64,000 nt of DNA from Paenibacillus terrae (lineage in GTDB: Bacteria; Bacillota; Bacilli; Paenibacillales; Paenibacillaceae), in the NCBI RefSeq assembly GCF_000943545.1, contig NZ_JTHP01000009.1, positions 62,001 through 126,000 of the forward strand, written 5' to 3'. The notes under the pieces are model-generated. The model was not told the DNA's origin. It did not search any database and saw nothing but the letters and a program-made list of their open reading frames with translations. Of the stretch, positions 52,572-62,272 are shown piece by piece (position 1 is the stretch's first letter; each line of letters starts with the position of its first letter). A program made the position numbers and the translations under genes.

Positions 52572-53963
52572 ATGACATTGAATTTTGAATCGCTCGGCGT
52601 TGAACAAGATCTGTTGACCAAGCTGGCTGAGCATGAGATTACGCAGCCTTCGCCAGTTCAGGCGCAGGCTATACCAGAAATGATCAAGGGCAGGCATGTA
52701 TTGGCGCGTTCGCAGACCGGCACAGGGAAGACGCTGGCTTATTTGCTGCCGCTGCTGCAAGCCATTGACCCGCAGAAAAAGGCTACGCAAAAGCTGATCC
52801 TGGCTCCCAGTCAGGAGCTGGCGATGCAAATTGTACGCGAAGGCCAGCGTTATGGGGAGCATCGCGGCATCCGTGTGCTCGGCCTGATCGGTGGAGCGGC
52901 AGTCAAGCGCCAGATCGAGAAGCTGAAGGACCATCCGCAGCTTGTGGTCGGCACACCGGGACGTGTACGAGAACTTATCGCTTCCAAGAAGCTGAAAATG
53001 CACAACATTACAACCATCGTCATCGACGAGGTGGATCAGATGTTCCAGCTCGGGGGAGCAGGCGATGTCACGAACATCTTGGGCACCGCCCAGCGTGACC
53101 GTCAGTTAGTATTTTTGTCCGCGACGCTGAACGACGAAATTCAAGCGCTGGCCAAGCGGGAAATGCAGGATTACGTGGAAATTGGGATTGATCCTGACCA
53201 GAAGACGGCCAGCGGTCTGGAGCACTATTACTTTGTATCCGAAGAACGGGATAAGGTGGACATGCTGCGCCGACTGGTGCGTCATTTTAATCCGAGAAAA
53301 GCGCTGGTGTTCGTCAATACCACCAATGCTATCGGGGAGATTGAGGCCAAGCTCAAGCATATGGGACTGACTACAGCATCCCTGTACGGCGATGCGGACA
53401 AAGTTACACGTACTAACGTGCTGGCCCAGTTTCGTGCGGACAAGCTCAAGGTGCTGATTGCTTCCGATGTGGCAGCCCGTGGTCTGGATATTGAGGGACT
53501 GGAAATGGTGATCCATTTTGATCCGGCTACGGACAGTCAGGCTTATGTTCACCGTGCGGGACGGACCGGACGAATGGGACGTAAAGGACTGGTTGCGTCG
53601 GTTGTTACCGACCGTGAAACATTCATCATGCGTAAGTTTTCCCGTGAACTGGGCATCGACATTGCGGAGCGTGCGTTGCACGGAGGCCGGGTTGTCGTAC
53701 CGCGTCCGGTGGATGCCAAGCGAGCGCCTGCAAGGCCATCCGAAGCCAGACCTACTTCTGACGGAGCACCAGTGGAAAGCCGCAAGGCACCTGCCCGCGG
53801 TGAGAACGGTCGTCCTGGCAGAACTACGGCAAATAGCTCGGCTCCAGGTAAGGGCAAAGGAGCGGCTTTGTCCAAAGCAGGGAAAGCGCAGCGCGAGCGT
53901 GATCGTAAAAACAAGGGAGCACCAAGATGGCTGAAGGAAAAAGGGTCAAAACCGAACGGATAA
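52572..53963 (+). CDS. DEAD-box family ATP-dependent RNA helicase
   Basis: A 463-residue helicase. Motifs in order: Q motif (ITQPSPVQAQAIP), I (SQTGTGKT), Ia (APSQELAMQ), Ib (TPGRV), II as DEVD rather than DEAD, III (SAT), IV (ALVFVNT), V (ASDVAARGLDIEGL) and VI (HRAGRTGRMG). The C-terminal tail of about 85 residues is Arg/Pro/Ala-rich and basic, probably an RNA-binding tail. The DEVD variant recalls the YfmL branch (ribosome assembly). ATG 52572 has AGGGGTTGG upstream. Confidence 0.9.
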   Translation: MTLNFESLGVEQDLLTKLAEHEITQPSPVQAQAIPEMIKGRHVLARSQTGTGKTLAYLLPLLQAIDPQKKATQKLILAPSQELAMQIVREGQRYGEHRGIRVLGLIGGAAVKRQIEKLKDHPQLVVGTPGRVRELIASKKLKMHNITTIVIDEVDQMFQLGGAGDVTNILGTAQRDRQLVFLSATLNDEIQALAKREMQDYVEIGIDPDQKTASGLEHYYFVSEERDKVDMLRRLVRHFNPRKALVFVNTTNAIGEIEAKLKHMGLTTASLYGDADKVTRTNVLAQFRADKLKVLIASDVAARGLDIEGLEMVIHFDPATDSQAYVHRAGRTGRMGRKGLVASVVTDRETFIMRKFSRELGIDIAERALHGGRVVVPRPVDAKRAPARPSEARPTSDGAPVESRKAPARGENGRPGRTTANSSAPGKGKGAALSKAGKAQRERDRKNKGAPRWLKEKGSKPNG

Positions 53964-53981
53964 GTGAGAAGAGGGGGAGCC

Positions 53982-54728
53982 ATGGAACAACAGCCTGTAT
54001 TGCAAATTAATGGACTGACAGGCGGATACAGCGCCAAGCGCCCGGTGCTGCACCAGATTTCTCTGGATGTAAAGCCGGGCGAAATGGTGGGGCTGATCGG
54101 TCTGAACGGAGCCGGGAAAAGTACGACGATGAAGCATATTTTGGGACTGATGACACCGCAGGCGGGAGAAATCCGCGTGCAGGGACATAAGCAGGCGGAA
54201 AATCCCGAGCAGTATCAGGGAGCCATTGCTTTTGTACCCGAGTCTCCAGAGCTGTATCCTGAAATGACCGTGATGGAGCATATGGAATTCACCGCCAGAG
54301 CGTATGGAGTCAGTGAAGCTGATTTCCGCACCCGCAGTGACCAAATGCTGGACTTGTTCCGTATGCGGGATAAGAGCGGAAGCATGTCGATGCATCTTTC
54401 CAAAGGGATGCGCCAGAAAGTGATGATTATGTGCGCATTTTTGGCGGGACCGCCGCTATATGTCATTGATGAGCCATTTTTGGGTCTGGACCCGCTCGGT
54501 ATTCGTTCCCTGCTTGATTTTATGCTGGAAATGAAGCGCTCGGGCTCGTCCATTTTGCTCAGTTCTCATATTTTGTCCACGATTGAAAATTATTGTGATC
54601 GTTTCATTGTGCTTCATCAGGGTGCCATCATTGCACAGGGTACGCTGGACGAAGTGACAGCACAGGCGGGTAAGCCGGGCATGCCGCTGGAAGATGCATT
54701 TTATGAGCTGGTACAGGGCAGGGAATGA
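53982..54728 (+). CDS. ecsA: ABC transporter ATP-binding protein EcsA
   Basis: A 248-residue ATPase: Walker A GLNGAGKST, signature as LSKGMRQKV (Met in place of the usual Gln), Walker B LYVIDEPFLGLD and LLSSHIL. The EcsAB transporter of Bacillales affects competence, exoenzyme secretion and intramembrane proteolysis by RasP. ATG 53982 has GAGGGGGAG upstream. It overlaps ecsB by four bases. Confidence 0.88.
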   Translation: MEQQPVLQINGLTGGYSAKRPVLHQISLDVKPGEMVGLIGLNGAGKSTTMKHILGLMTPQAGEIRVQGHKQAENPEQYQGAIAFVPESPELYPEMTVMEHMEFTARAYGVSEADFRTRSDQMLDLFRMRDKSGSMSMHLSKGMRQKVMIMCAFLAGPPLYVIDEPFLGLDPLGIRSLLDFMLEMKRSGSSILLSSHILSTIENYCDRFIVLHQGAIIAQGTLDEVTAQAGKPGMPLEDAFYELVQGRE

Positions 54729-55954
54729 GCATGGATTTGCAACGCTTGCATAAAGAAAGACGTGTTGCGTTCTGGGGACAAGTGCTGCCTTATCTCGGCT
54801 ATGTCATTCAGAGCGGCCTGGCGGTCGTCTTCGGCTTTGCGCTGATTGCCTTTGCCGCGTGGTATACGTCGCTGATTATGCATATCCCACCGGATTTGCC
54901 CATCCGCTGGATTATGCTCATTGTAGCCGTTCCGGTCGCTCATGTGAGCTTCCGTACGTATTTGAATGAAGCCGATATCGTCTTCCTGCGCCCGCAGGAG
55001 CATGCGATGCACCAATATTTTAAGTCCAGCCGTATCCGTGGCGTGGTGTATAAAATATTCGGCCTGCTGTTGCTGCTAGTGATCGCATGGCCGCTGTATA
55101 TCCGCAGCGATACTGCGCCTAAGCCACTGCTGCTGACCATACTGCTGTTCGTGCTGCTGAAGCTGCTGTTCAGCTATGGCGGCTGGCAGGAGCTGCGCAT
55201 GGTATCGCGCGGCGCAAGTATGGGGTATCGTCTGCTTCGCTGGGTGCTGGCAGTGCTGCTGGTAGCTGCATGGCTGTGGCAGCCTCCGCTGCGCAGCTTG
55301 CCGTTTATCTTGCTGGTGGGTGTGGTGTACGTGCTTGTCCTGCGTTTTCCGGTCAAGCTGCTGGTGGCATGGGAAAACCTGATCCGTACAGAAGGCATTC
55401 AGGCTGCCCGTGTGATGCGTACTTTGGGCTGGTTTGTAGATGTGCCGGCCCTTACGCAGAGAGTGACTCCGCGTCGCTGGTTGTCCTGGTTGAGTGGTAA
55501 CATACCGTGGGACAAAAGGGGAGCTTATCGTTACCTGCTGTTCAAGACCTTTGTGCGTACAGAGCCTGTGGGGATGGTGATACGACTGGGTATCCTCGGC
55601 CTGTTGATTATATGGATCACGCATACGAGTTGGATCGGTATCGCTGTGTATTTATTTTTTATATTCCTGATCGGCGTGCAGATTACTTCGCTAAGGCAGT
55701 ACCACAAGGATTCGTTATGGCTCCAGCTCTATCCGCTTCCTGCACATATCCGCCGTGCGTCTTTCCTGGACTTTGTTGTCCGGCTGCTGTTGCCGGTTGC
55801 GGTCGTCCTGTGGCTTCCTTTTTTGTTGAGAGGAACTGAAGGGCTGATCTCCACGCTGCTTACGCTGGCTGGTGGAGTGTTGGTAGTATACCTGGTACGA
55901 GGCGCTCAGGCGAAAAAATGGCGTCTGGACGGTCAAGATGAGGAAGAAGTTTGA
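54725..55954 (+). CDS. ecsB: ABC transporter permease EcsB
   Basis: A 409-residue membrane protein with about ten hydrophobic segments in pairs. DLQRLHKERRVAFWGQVLPY at the N-terminus and ADIVFLRPQEHAMHQYF after the second helix pair are EcsB-like. It overlaps ecsA (ATGA), fixing it as the membrane partner. The substrate of EcsAB is not known. A strong terminator follows. Confidence 0.88.
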   Translation: MSMDLQRLHKERRVAFWGQVLPYLGYVIQSGLAVVFGFALIAFAAWYTSLIMHIPPDLPIRWIMLIVAVPVAHVSFRTYLNEADIVFLRPQEHAMHQYFKSSRIRGVVYKIFGLLLLLVIAWPLYIRSDTAPKPLLLTILLFVLLKLLFSYGGWQELRMVSRGASMGYRLLRWVLAVLLVAAWLWQPPLRSLPFILLVGVVYVLVLRFPVKLLVAWENLIRTEGIQAARVMRTLGWFVDVPALTQRVTPRRWLSWLSGNIPWDKRGAYRYLLFKTFVRTEPVGMVIRLGILGLLIIWITHTSWIGIAVYLFFIFLIGVQITSLRQYHKDSLWLQLYPLPAHIRRASFLDFVVRLLLPVAVVLWLPFLLRGTEGLISTLLTLAGGVLVVYLVRGAQAKKWRLDGQDEEEV

Positions 55955-55980
55955 TCCTGTGTGTATAAAGTAAAAACAAA

Positions 55981-56025
55981 GGCTATTCCGTAAGCAGCAA
56001 GCGCTGTTTGCAGAATAGCCTTTTT
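55981..56025 (+). terminator. Terminator of ecsAB
   Basis: GGCTATTC (55981-55988) and GAATAGCC (56013-56020) plus an inner GCAGC-type helix, followed by TTTTT. Confidence 0.85.
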
Positions 56026-56072
56026 GCGTTGGTACTGCTATGGGTCAGCCGTGGGCGCAGATGTCCGTCTGC

Positions 56073-56189
56073 TTAAATGAAAATCGTTTTGCTGATGATC
56101 ACTAACAAAATGAACAGCACCAGAATCGTTCCTGTGCTTGTGAATGCGCCGAAACCACCGTAACCGCCTCTTGTTTCTTCTGCTCCCAT
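56073..56189 (-). CDS. YjcZ-family sporulation small protein
   Basis: A 38-residue protein: a short Gly-rich start (ETRGGYGGFGAF) and one membrane helix (TILVLFILLVIISKTIFI). This is the YjcZ/CotJ-like small sporulation membrane protein pattern. ATG 56189 has GAGGAG 7 bases upstream. The longer frame from 56279 crosses this site and is unlikely. It is divergent from the KinB-like kinase gene. Confidence 0.75.
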   Translation of the reverse strand: MGAEETRGGYGGFGAFTSTGTILVLFILLVIISKTIFI

Positions 56190-56338
56190 GCTCATTCTCC
56201 TCTCGGTCATCGTGATGTAGGATACACCGTATATTATGAAGAGCATTTTCGTATTGCGTGGGCCATTGTGGAGGTACATTGCCGGATCGCCTTATTTTTT
56301 TCAACGGATAGGGGGGGATAGAGAGGAAAAGCCACGTT

Positions 56339-57673
56339 TTGTCGAGAATAGAAGAAGTATGTAATCATTATCACTTGGAAAGTGGGAACAACGAGATGCT
56401 GGCAGACAAGCTGCTCGTGAATATATTTCTGGTTTTTGTACCCTTGCTGGTGTATAGCACTTTATCGGATCATCGACATATGAAACATGCCCCATTGCTC
56501 ATGGGAGGGGTGCTGGGTATCTCTTCTGTGCTTTGTCTTATTTTCTCGTATAGCTGGTACGGCTTGTTTTGGGATCTCCGATATGTTCCGCTGATCCTCT
56601 CCGTTTTATATTTTGGCCCCGTAGCAGGACTGGTGAATATAACACTTATGGTGATGGCCCGCATTTATGTTGGACCTGATTCCATCGGGGTGGGGCTGAT
56701 TAGCATGCTGTTATGTTATCTCGGACCTCTCCTGGTGAGAAAAAGATTTATGCAGCTCAAAGGCATGCTGGCCCGAGTGTTGATAAACTTGCTCATGAGT
56801 GTGTGGATGAATGTGATCATGCTGGTTATTCTTATGATGCATTCCTGGGCCAACGGCAGACTGGATGAGGATGAAGTCGAGCTGATCAAGGGGGTCCTTT
56901 GGTTTGCTATAATTCAATTTCTAAATATCGGAGCTGCCTCTTGCTGGATGGAGTTTAGTCTCGAACGGGAAGAGATGAGAAAAAAGATCAAATATGCTGA
57001 ACGTCTCAATACGTTAGGGGAACTGGCCGCTTCCATGGCTCACGAAGTTCGTAATCCGTTGACGGTCGTAAAAGGGTTCCTGCAAATGGCCCAGTCAGGG
57101 CTGGAAGGAAAAAACCGCAGATATATGGCGTTGGCGCTGGCGGAGGTGGATCGGGCTGAAAGAATCATTAGCGACTATTTGAATTTATCCAAGCCGCAGA
57201 TTGGGAAGACAGAGCTGATGGATCTGTCCGGCATGGTTCAACAGATTGTTCTGCTCCTGAAACCGATGGCGGCCAAGCAAGGCGTAAGAATGCAGACGGA
57301 GCTGAGGAATGATATATATCTACATACGGATCGTAATCAACTGTTGCAGGCGTTAATTCATATCACGAAAAATGCGATTGAGGCTGCGGAAGATGGAGGC
57401 AAGGTAGACATAAAGCTGGCAGTTCAGGAAGAGAAGGCATGTCTGAATATCAAGGATACTGGAAAAGGCATGAGCCCGGAACATCTGGAACGGGTAGGCA
57501 CTTTGTTTTTTTCGACCAAAGAAGTAGGAACAGGGCTGGGAACAGCAGTCTCTTTTCGCATGATTGAAGCGATGAACGGCAGTATACGGTATGAGAGCGA
57601 GCCGGGAGCGGGTACGGAGGTTATCATTTTGCTGCCGCTGGCGCAACAATCTTTGCTGGCTGCTGAGGGATAA
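56339..57673 (+). CDS. Membrane sensor histidine kinase, KinB-like
   Basis: A 444-residue kinase. Six hydrophobic segments occupy residues about 22-205 in a 5TM-LYTS arrangement (YFGPVAGLVNITLMVMARIY), then the HisKA box AASMAHEVRNPLTVVKGFLQ with the phospho-accepting His, N box HITKNAIEAAEDGG, G1 DTGKGMSPE, F box LFFSTKEVGTGLGTAV. This matches sporulation kinase KinB. TTG 56339 has GAGAGGA upstream; ATG 56396 would start at the first helix, as in KinB, but has no good site. It probably feeds the Spo0F phosphorelay. Confidence 0.85.
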   Translation: MSRIEEVCNHYHLESGNNEMLADKLLVNIFLVFVPLLVYSTLSDHRHMKHAPLLMGGVLGISSVLCLIFSYSWYGLFWDLRYVPLILSVLYFGPVAGLVNITLMVMARIYVGPDSIGVGLISMLLCYLGPLLVRKRFMQLKGMLARVLINLLMSVWMNVIMLVILMMHSWANGRLDEDEVELIKGVLWFAIIQFLNIGAASCWMEFSLEREEMRKKIKYAERLNTLGELAASMAHEVRNPLTVVKGFLQMAQSGLEGKNRRYMALALAEVDRAERIISDYLNLSKPQIGKTELMDLSGMVQQIVLLLKPMAAKQGVRMQTELRNDIYLHTDRNQLLQALIHITKNAIEAAEDGGKVDIKLAVQEEKACLNIKDTGKGMSPEHLERVGTLFFSTKEVGTGLGTAVSFRMIEAMNGSIRYESEPGAGTEVIILLPLAQQSLLAAEG

Positions 57674-57711
57674 GTGCTTCGAGTTGTGAATGAATCGTTC
57701 AACAGGGGATA

Positions 57712-57746
57712 TAAAAAAACGGTATGCCGCAACATCCGGCACACCG
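57712..57746 (-). terminator. Terminator after the aminotransferase gene
   Basis: On the minus strand CGGTGTGCCG and CGGCATACCG form a stem with one mismatch, followed by seven T residues. Confidence 0.75.
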
Positions 57747-57791
57747 CTTAATCCAGCTATAAGTCTAACCAGTTAATACCGACCGATTAGA

Positions 57792-59090
57792 TTAGGCGTT
57801 CAATAAGTCTTGCACACCACGATAAACAATGTCGTACAAGTCTTCCAGATATTCTTCCTCGATACAGGAGAATGCGATACGGAGATCATGCTCACCCAGT
57901 GCAATCGTTCCCACCCCATATTGCTCCAGCAGATGTGTGCGCAGTTGTTCGGCGGACAAGCCGTTCAGCTTGAGACACATGAAATAACCCGAGTTGAAAG
58001 GATAGTAACTCCATACATCTCCGTATTTTCCGCTATCAAGTAACGCCTTGACCTTGTTGGCCCGGCCTTTCATGATTTGGAACTTTTCTTCCTTCTGTTG
58101 CTCAAAATCCGGTGATTTGAGAGCATCCAGCACGAAGGTTTGCGACGGGTGAGGGCCGCTGGAAATCGTTGCCCGTATAATTCCCAGTGTTTTTTGCTCC
58201 AGTGCGCTCAGCACGTCCTGATGTTCCGAAGCAAAGGTAATAAATCCGACACGGAAGCCCCAAACGAATTCTTCTTTGGTAGCTCCGTCAATTTTGACTG
58301 GTAAAATTCTTGGATGAAGTCCAGCCAACTGGCCGAATAGCGATTCATGTAGCGAATCCTCGAAGAACAGGCCAAAATAAGCGTCATCTGTCACAACTAC
58401 AACATTGATGCCTGCTTCTGCTGCTTCCTGAATGGCAGCAACAATCGCTTTGCCTTCTTCGATTCCTGGTGTATACCCGGTCGGGTTGTTCGGGAAGTTC
58501 AGTACAACGATGGCTTTGCCGTATTCCTTCTGCGCCAGCAGCGCTTCACGTAACCCCTCACTATTAAAACGTTGATCCTCTGTGAACAACGGGAAATTCA
58601 CCAATCGTCCATGACGGCGAATACCGAAGGTCAACTCATAATTTTCCCAGTTTTTGTCCGGATAAATGACAGCATCCCCTTCATCCGTAAACAGGTCGGC
58701 AACGATGCTCAAACCATGAGTCAGCGCGTTCGTAACCACAGGTAGGCCGTAGCTTTTTCCAGCGAGCGACGGGTTTTCCTTCAGCATTTTTTCCCGCCAT
58801 ACACTACGCAGTTCGGGCTTGCCCGCAGGAGGCGCATAAGGGTACAGGTCCTTGGGGCTGTATGCAGACAGCTTCTCCTGAATGACCTCCAAATGCATAG
58901 GACCGCTACCCTCGGTAGCAATACCAATTGTAGCGTTGTACTTTTTAGCAAGTTTCCCCGCCTCAGCGGATTGACTTAAAATTCCTTCTTTTGGGAAATA
59001 AATCTCTTTACCTAAAAGAGAAAGCATTTCATATACATGCTCGTTGCCTGCCTGAATGTTGCGGTTTAACTGCGCTGCCAGTGGATTCAT
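57792..59090 (-). CDS. PLP-dependent aminotransferase, class I/II
   Basis: A 432-residue fold-type I enzyme: LNFPNNPTGY (substrate/PLP Asn), VVTDDAYFGLFF (PLP Asp and Tyr), the Schiff-base Lys in KIDGATKEEFVWGFRVGF, and FSCIEEEYL near the end with the carboxylate-binding Arg in HDLRIAF. ATG 59090 has GGAAGGA upstream; ATG 59114 lies too close to the -10. Substrate is unknown. It is a single gene with a promoter and terminator of its own. Confidence 0.85.
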   Translation of the reverse strand: MNPLAAQLNRNIQAGNEHVYEMLSLLGKEIYFPKEGILSQSAEAGKLAKKYNATIGIATEGSGPMHLEVIQEKLSAYSPKDLYPYAPPAGKPELRSVWREKMLKENPSLAGKSYGLPVVTNALTHGLSIVADLFTDEGDAVIYPDKNWENYELTFGIRRHGRLVNFPLFTEDQRFNSEGLREALLAQKEYGKAIVVLNFPNNPTGYTPGIEEGKAIVAAIQEAAEAGINVVVVTDDAYFGLFFEDSLHESLFGQLAGLHPRILPVKIDGATKEEFVWGFRVGFITFASEHQDVLSALEQKTLGIIRATISSGPHPSQTFVLDALKSPDFEQQKEEKFQIMKGRANKVKALLDSGKYGDVWSYYPFNSGYFMCLKLNGLSAEQLRTHLLEQYGVGTIALGEHDLRIAFSCIEEEYLEDLYDIVYRGVQDLLNA

Positions 59091-59125
59091 TCCGGTTTCA
59101 TCCTTCCAAGTCATTTTGATTACAT

Positions 59126-59154
59126 ATTATAGCATTACACACGGTAAGCGTCAC
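59126..59154 (-). promoter_or_regulatory. Promoter of the aminotransferase gene
   Basis: Minus strand GTGACG (59149-59154), 17-base spacer, extended -10 TGCTATAAT with TATAAT at 59126-59131. Confidence 0.65.
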
Positions 59155-59305
59155 GCAAAAGCGTCAACGAAGCTCTCCTGACCTGCTGGAGCATAAATCC
59201 ATGGGGAGGGAAGGCTTTATTTTTTGCGTAATGGCTGTTCTGCGCTTATATTATAATTTAACGGGATCAAGGACAACGAAAGAATAGCATAAGGAGGTAC
59301 AGATT

Positions 59306-60091
59306 TTGCTGGATACGTCTGCGTCATCATTCATCCTGTTGTCCGCCTTTGCCAAAATTGTGTGCGAGCCGGGCTGGAAATGGCAGGTGCGCGAAAGGCC
59401 GATGCCAAACTATGATTTATTTTATGTATGGAGCGGTGAAGGAACGGTTGTATTGAACGGGGAGTCCTATCCGGTAAGCAAAGGAAGCTGCTTCCTGTTC
59501 AAGCCGGGGGATGATACTCGTGCCACACATAACCCGCAAAAGCCGCTAATACTTACCTATATTCATTTTGATCTTACCGAGCAGCCGGAGATCATCCCTG
59601 CAAGCTATCGTATGCTGGAGGAAACGATCGAGGTGGAGCATATGCTTGCCAGGTACGTCCGTCTGCGCCTGGAACGTGCTTACGGGGCCGAGGAGGAGGG
59701 CAGGCTAATCCTGAAGCAGCTCATGATACATCTGCTGCGTGCCGACCGCAAGGAGCCACAGGAGCGGCCGGCCAGCCACCAGCTCACCGAGGTCATCCGG
59801 GAAACGGCCAATTATGTGCGCCAGCATCCGGGGCTTCCTCATCGCGTCGAGGATTTGGCGGCACGGGCAGGGCTGTCACCGCGCTATTTTTCAATCAAAT
59901 TTAAGGAGTTGCTGGGTGTTTCCGCTCAATCTCATATCATCAGCATGCGAATTGAGCGCGCACAGCATCTGTTGCTGTATGCCGGAATGAATGTGACTGA
60001 GGTGGCAGAGGCTTTGGGATACCGCGACATTTTTTTCTTCAGCCGCCAATTCAAGCAGTACACGGGGAAAAGTCCGTCCGAGATCAGGTGA
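59306..60091 (+). CDS. AraC-family transcriptional regulator with cupin sensor domain
   Basis: A 261-residue regulator. The N-terminal cupin (about residues 30-110: GEGTVVLNGESYPVSKGSCF) is a sugar-type sensing domain. The C-terminal double HTH reads RVEDLAARAGLSPRYFSIKF and NVTEVAEALGYRDIFFFSRQ with FKQYTGKSPSEIR. The start is TTG 59306 with AAGGAGG at ideal spacing. Its target is unknown, since the neighbours are not sugar genes. Confidence 0.87.
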   Translation: MLDTSASSFILLSAFAKIVCEPGWKWQVRERPMPNYDLFYVWSGEGTVVLNGESYPVSKGSCFLFKPGDDTRATHNPQKPLILTYIHFDLTEQPEIIPASYRMLEETIEVEHMLARYVRLRLERAYGAEEEGRLILKQLMIHLLRADRKEPQERPASHQLTEVIRETANYVRQHPGLPHRVEDLAARAGLSPRYFSIKFKELLGVSAQSHIISMRIERAQHLLLYAGMNVTEVAEALGYRDIFFFSRQFKQYTGKSPSEIR

Positions 60092-60185
60092 AGGAATGAG
60101 CGGGTGGACAGGCTGTAGCCAAGCGACGGAGCGGTGAACGTGTGGTTCTGAGCATATTTCCTATAACGAATAAAAAGATAAACAC

Positions 60186-60218
60186 AAAAAGGACCTGAGC
60201 AATGCTGGGGTCCTTTTT
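60186..60218. terminator. Bidirectional terminator between araC-type gene and psd
   Basis: AAAAAGGACC (60186-60195) and GGTCCTTTTT (60209-60218) are perfectly complementary, with A and T tracts at both ends. Confidence 0.88.
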
Positions 60219-60258
60219 CATATATGTTGCTGTTGTCATGCTGTAACGGCAAACTTGC

Positions 60259-61056
60259 TTACGCTTTGGGATCGTGCCGGAAGCAACCGAGACGCTGCCC
60301 CATTCTAACTACATCTCCAAGCTTCAGCGCAGGGTCAGGATCAAACGTGCCGTTTTCGGTCAGCAAAACGACGGTTGATCCAAACTCGAAATATGCGAGA
60401 TCCTCGCCTTTTTCCCATGAGACAGCTTCATCATCGGTGTATTTGATGCTGCTTACATTCATCGCGCCAACCTTGACGACCGCCACCTCGCCGTATTCAT
60501 GGGCAATGTACGTAATCTGCCGTTCATTGCGGCTCAGAACCGCTCTCATGTGCTGTAAGCCGAAGTCATTCACCGGATATACCTTGCCACGCAAATGCTC
60601 CTTCTCCACCAGTGTACCGGATACCGGCGCATGAATACGATGATAATCGGTCGGGCTGAGATACAGCACAAAGGCATAGCCGTGCGTGTATTTCTCAAGA
60701 CGCGGCGAACGGTTAAGCAGCTCATCCAGCGTATAGTCCTGACCTTTGACATTCAAAATAGTGCCGGACGTAATTGGGCCAGTGAAGTTAATCCGCGCAT
60801 CCACCGGACTGGTCATCACCTCGGCGTTCGTATCAATCGGGCGCATGCCCGCTTTTAATTTGCGTGTAAAATAGGCGTTCAGGGAACGGTATTCCTTCCA
60901 TTCCTGTTCAGCCTCATGCGTCTGGATCTGGTACGTACGTATAAAGGTGGGGATAAAAAGTCGGCTTGCACCGCTTTGCGCGAAGGAACCCACAACCCGG
61001 CACACCCACTTGCGCGATGATAGCTCAGTCATGAGCCGCAGCCACTGTTTTGCCAT
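60259..61056 (-). CDS. psd: Phosphatidylserine decarboxylase
   Basis: The 265-residue proenzyme converts phosphatidylserine to phosphatidylethanolamine at the membrane and cleaves itself to form a pyruvoyl group. The cleavage motif is FGST near residue 227 (the Ser becomes pyruvoyl), the active-site His lies in YHRIHAPVSG and the Asp in TSPVDAR. The start at 61056 has AGGGGGAT upstream; the frame extends to 61251 without a site. The phosphatidylserine synthase gene is not adjacent. Confidence 0.93.
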   Translation of the reverse strand: MAKQWLRLMTELSSRKWVCRVVGSFAQSGASRLFIPTFIRTYQIQTHEAEQEWKEYRSLNAYFTRKLKAGMRPIDTNAEVMTSPVDARINFTGPITSGTILNVKGQDYTLDELLNRSPRLEKYTHGYAFVLYLSPTDYHRIHAPVSGTLVEKEHLRGKVYPVNDFGLQHMRAVLSRNERQITYIAHEYGEVAVVKVGAMNVSSIKYTDDEAVSWEKGEDLAYFEFGSTVVLLTENGTFDPDPALKLGDVVRMGQRLGCFRHDPKA

Positions 61057-61144
61057 TTCAGATCCCCCTTGTTCATTTCCGAGCCGTCTTGGCCGGAACC
61101 TGTCCGGCCGCTCTGAACTATATTGACACAGAATGTGACGTAAA

Positions 61145-62272
61145 TCAATACAGTGGACGGTCGAGTGAACGGTCGGTGTCTGCCGGGGGCATCCGTTCGA
61201 GAAGCCAACGCGCATAAGCCATCGGCTGAGTGTACGTTTCTTTCCAGACATTGTTCATGCCTGCCTGGCTGAAGCCGTAGCGCTGATCGCGGCCGTTGCA
61301 TTCGATAAAAACAATCTTGCCTTCCTGCGTAATGCCCAGGTCCAGACCGACGTCAGCCAGCCGGGGAAGGTTTTGTGCCAGCCGATGAACGATTTGCAGC
61401 GCGAGTCTTTCCAATTCATTCATCAGACGGGCTGCGTTCCATGGCTGAGCGGTCTGTGCCTGTGACAACACCTCTGGCAAGGAACGGGCCGAGCCGCCCT
61501 GCGCCACATTGGAAACGAAGGTGTGGGAAGGAGCAATTTTGGCAAACATGCCTGTCACGCTCCAAATACCGCCATATCCGCGTTGCACCGTCACACGAAT
61601 ATCAAAAGGACGGTTGTTATACAAAGCGAGCGGTAATGTTTCCTGCACGATATGAGGACTACGCAGTAACCGCTTGTGTAGAAATGAAGGCAGTTCTCCG
61701 GCGTACAGGCGCAGTGTGATCCACCGATCGGGTACAGTGGGATGTGCGCATTGTAAAGTCCAGTCACCACGGGAACGTCTCAGGCGCATAATTCCTCTGC
61801 CGATGCTCCCGCTGCTTGGCTTGATGATGACATCTCCGGTCTGCTCCATCAAAGTACGAATTGAAGCCAGATTGCCTTGTAGCGTTCGCGGAAGATGGGG
61901 GTACAGCAGAGGGTCCTCCTGCAATATCGCATGTATGTGGTCCTTACGGAAACGGTTTTGTTCATTAAAGATATAAATTCCGTTCTGCACCAGTCTGTTG
62001 ATTTCACGGGAGTTTTCGTTTTGCCGATAGAGAGTCCGATTGTGGATGACCCGTGGCAACGGGAGAGTCATCTGCTGATAGCCGTTACCATGTTTAACAA
62101 AAGCCCGGCATGTTCCGGTCAGTATATGAATTTCCTCCAAACGAAGAAAGCAGGGGATTAGCTCATGGCTCAACCCGGCGTCCACGTAATTGGTGAGTGA
62201 TTCATATCCGGTCCTCATGGCGGGGATGCCCCGGTACGTTGCCGGGTTGAGCATGACGCCGACATGCAGCAT
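61145..62272 (-). CDS. YheC/YheD-family ATP-grasp protein
   Basis: A 375-residue protein with an N-terminal region starting MLHVGVMLNP and a C-terminal ATP-grasp domain (DVIIKPSSGSIGRGIMRL as the nucleotide loop, RPFDIRVTVQRG, and LADVGLDLGITQEGKIVFIECNGRD as metal-binding end). YheC/D proteins are spore-associated in B. subtilis. ATG 62272 has AAGGAAGGGCGG upstream; the frame is open to 62401 with a poorer start. It is divergent from a glycosyltransferase gene with which it probably forms a spore-coat locus. Confidence 0.8.
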   Translation of the reverse strand: MLHVGVMLNPATYRGIPAMRTGYESLTNYVDAGLSHELIPCFLRLEEIHILTGTCRAFVKHGNGYQQMTLPLPRVIHNRTLYRQNENSREINRLVQNGIYIFNEQNRFRKDHIHAILQEDPLLYPHLPRTLQGNLASIRTLMEQTGDVIIKPSSGSIGRGIMRLRRSRGDWTLQCAHPTVPDRWITLRLYAGELPSFLHKRLLRSPHIVQETLPLALYNNRPFDIRVTVQRGYGGIWSVTGMFAKIAPSHTFVSNVAQGGSARSLPEVLSQAQTAQPWNAARLMNELERLALQIVHRLAQNLPRLADVGLDLGITQEGKIVFIECNGRDQRYGFSQAGMNNVWKETYTQPMAYARWLLERMPPADTDRSLDRPLY

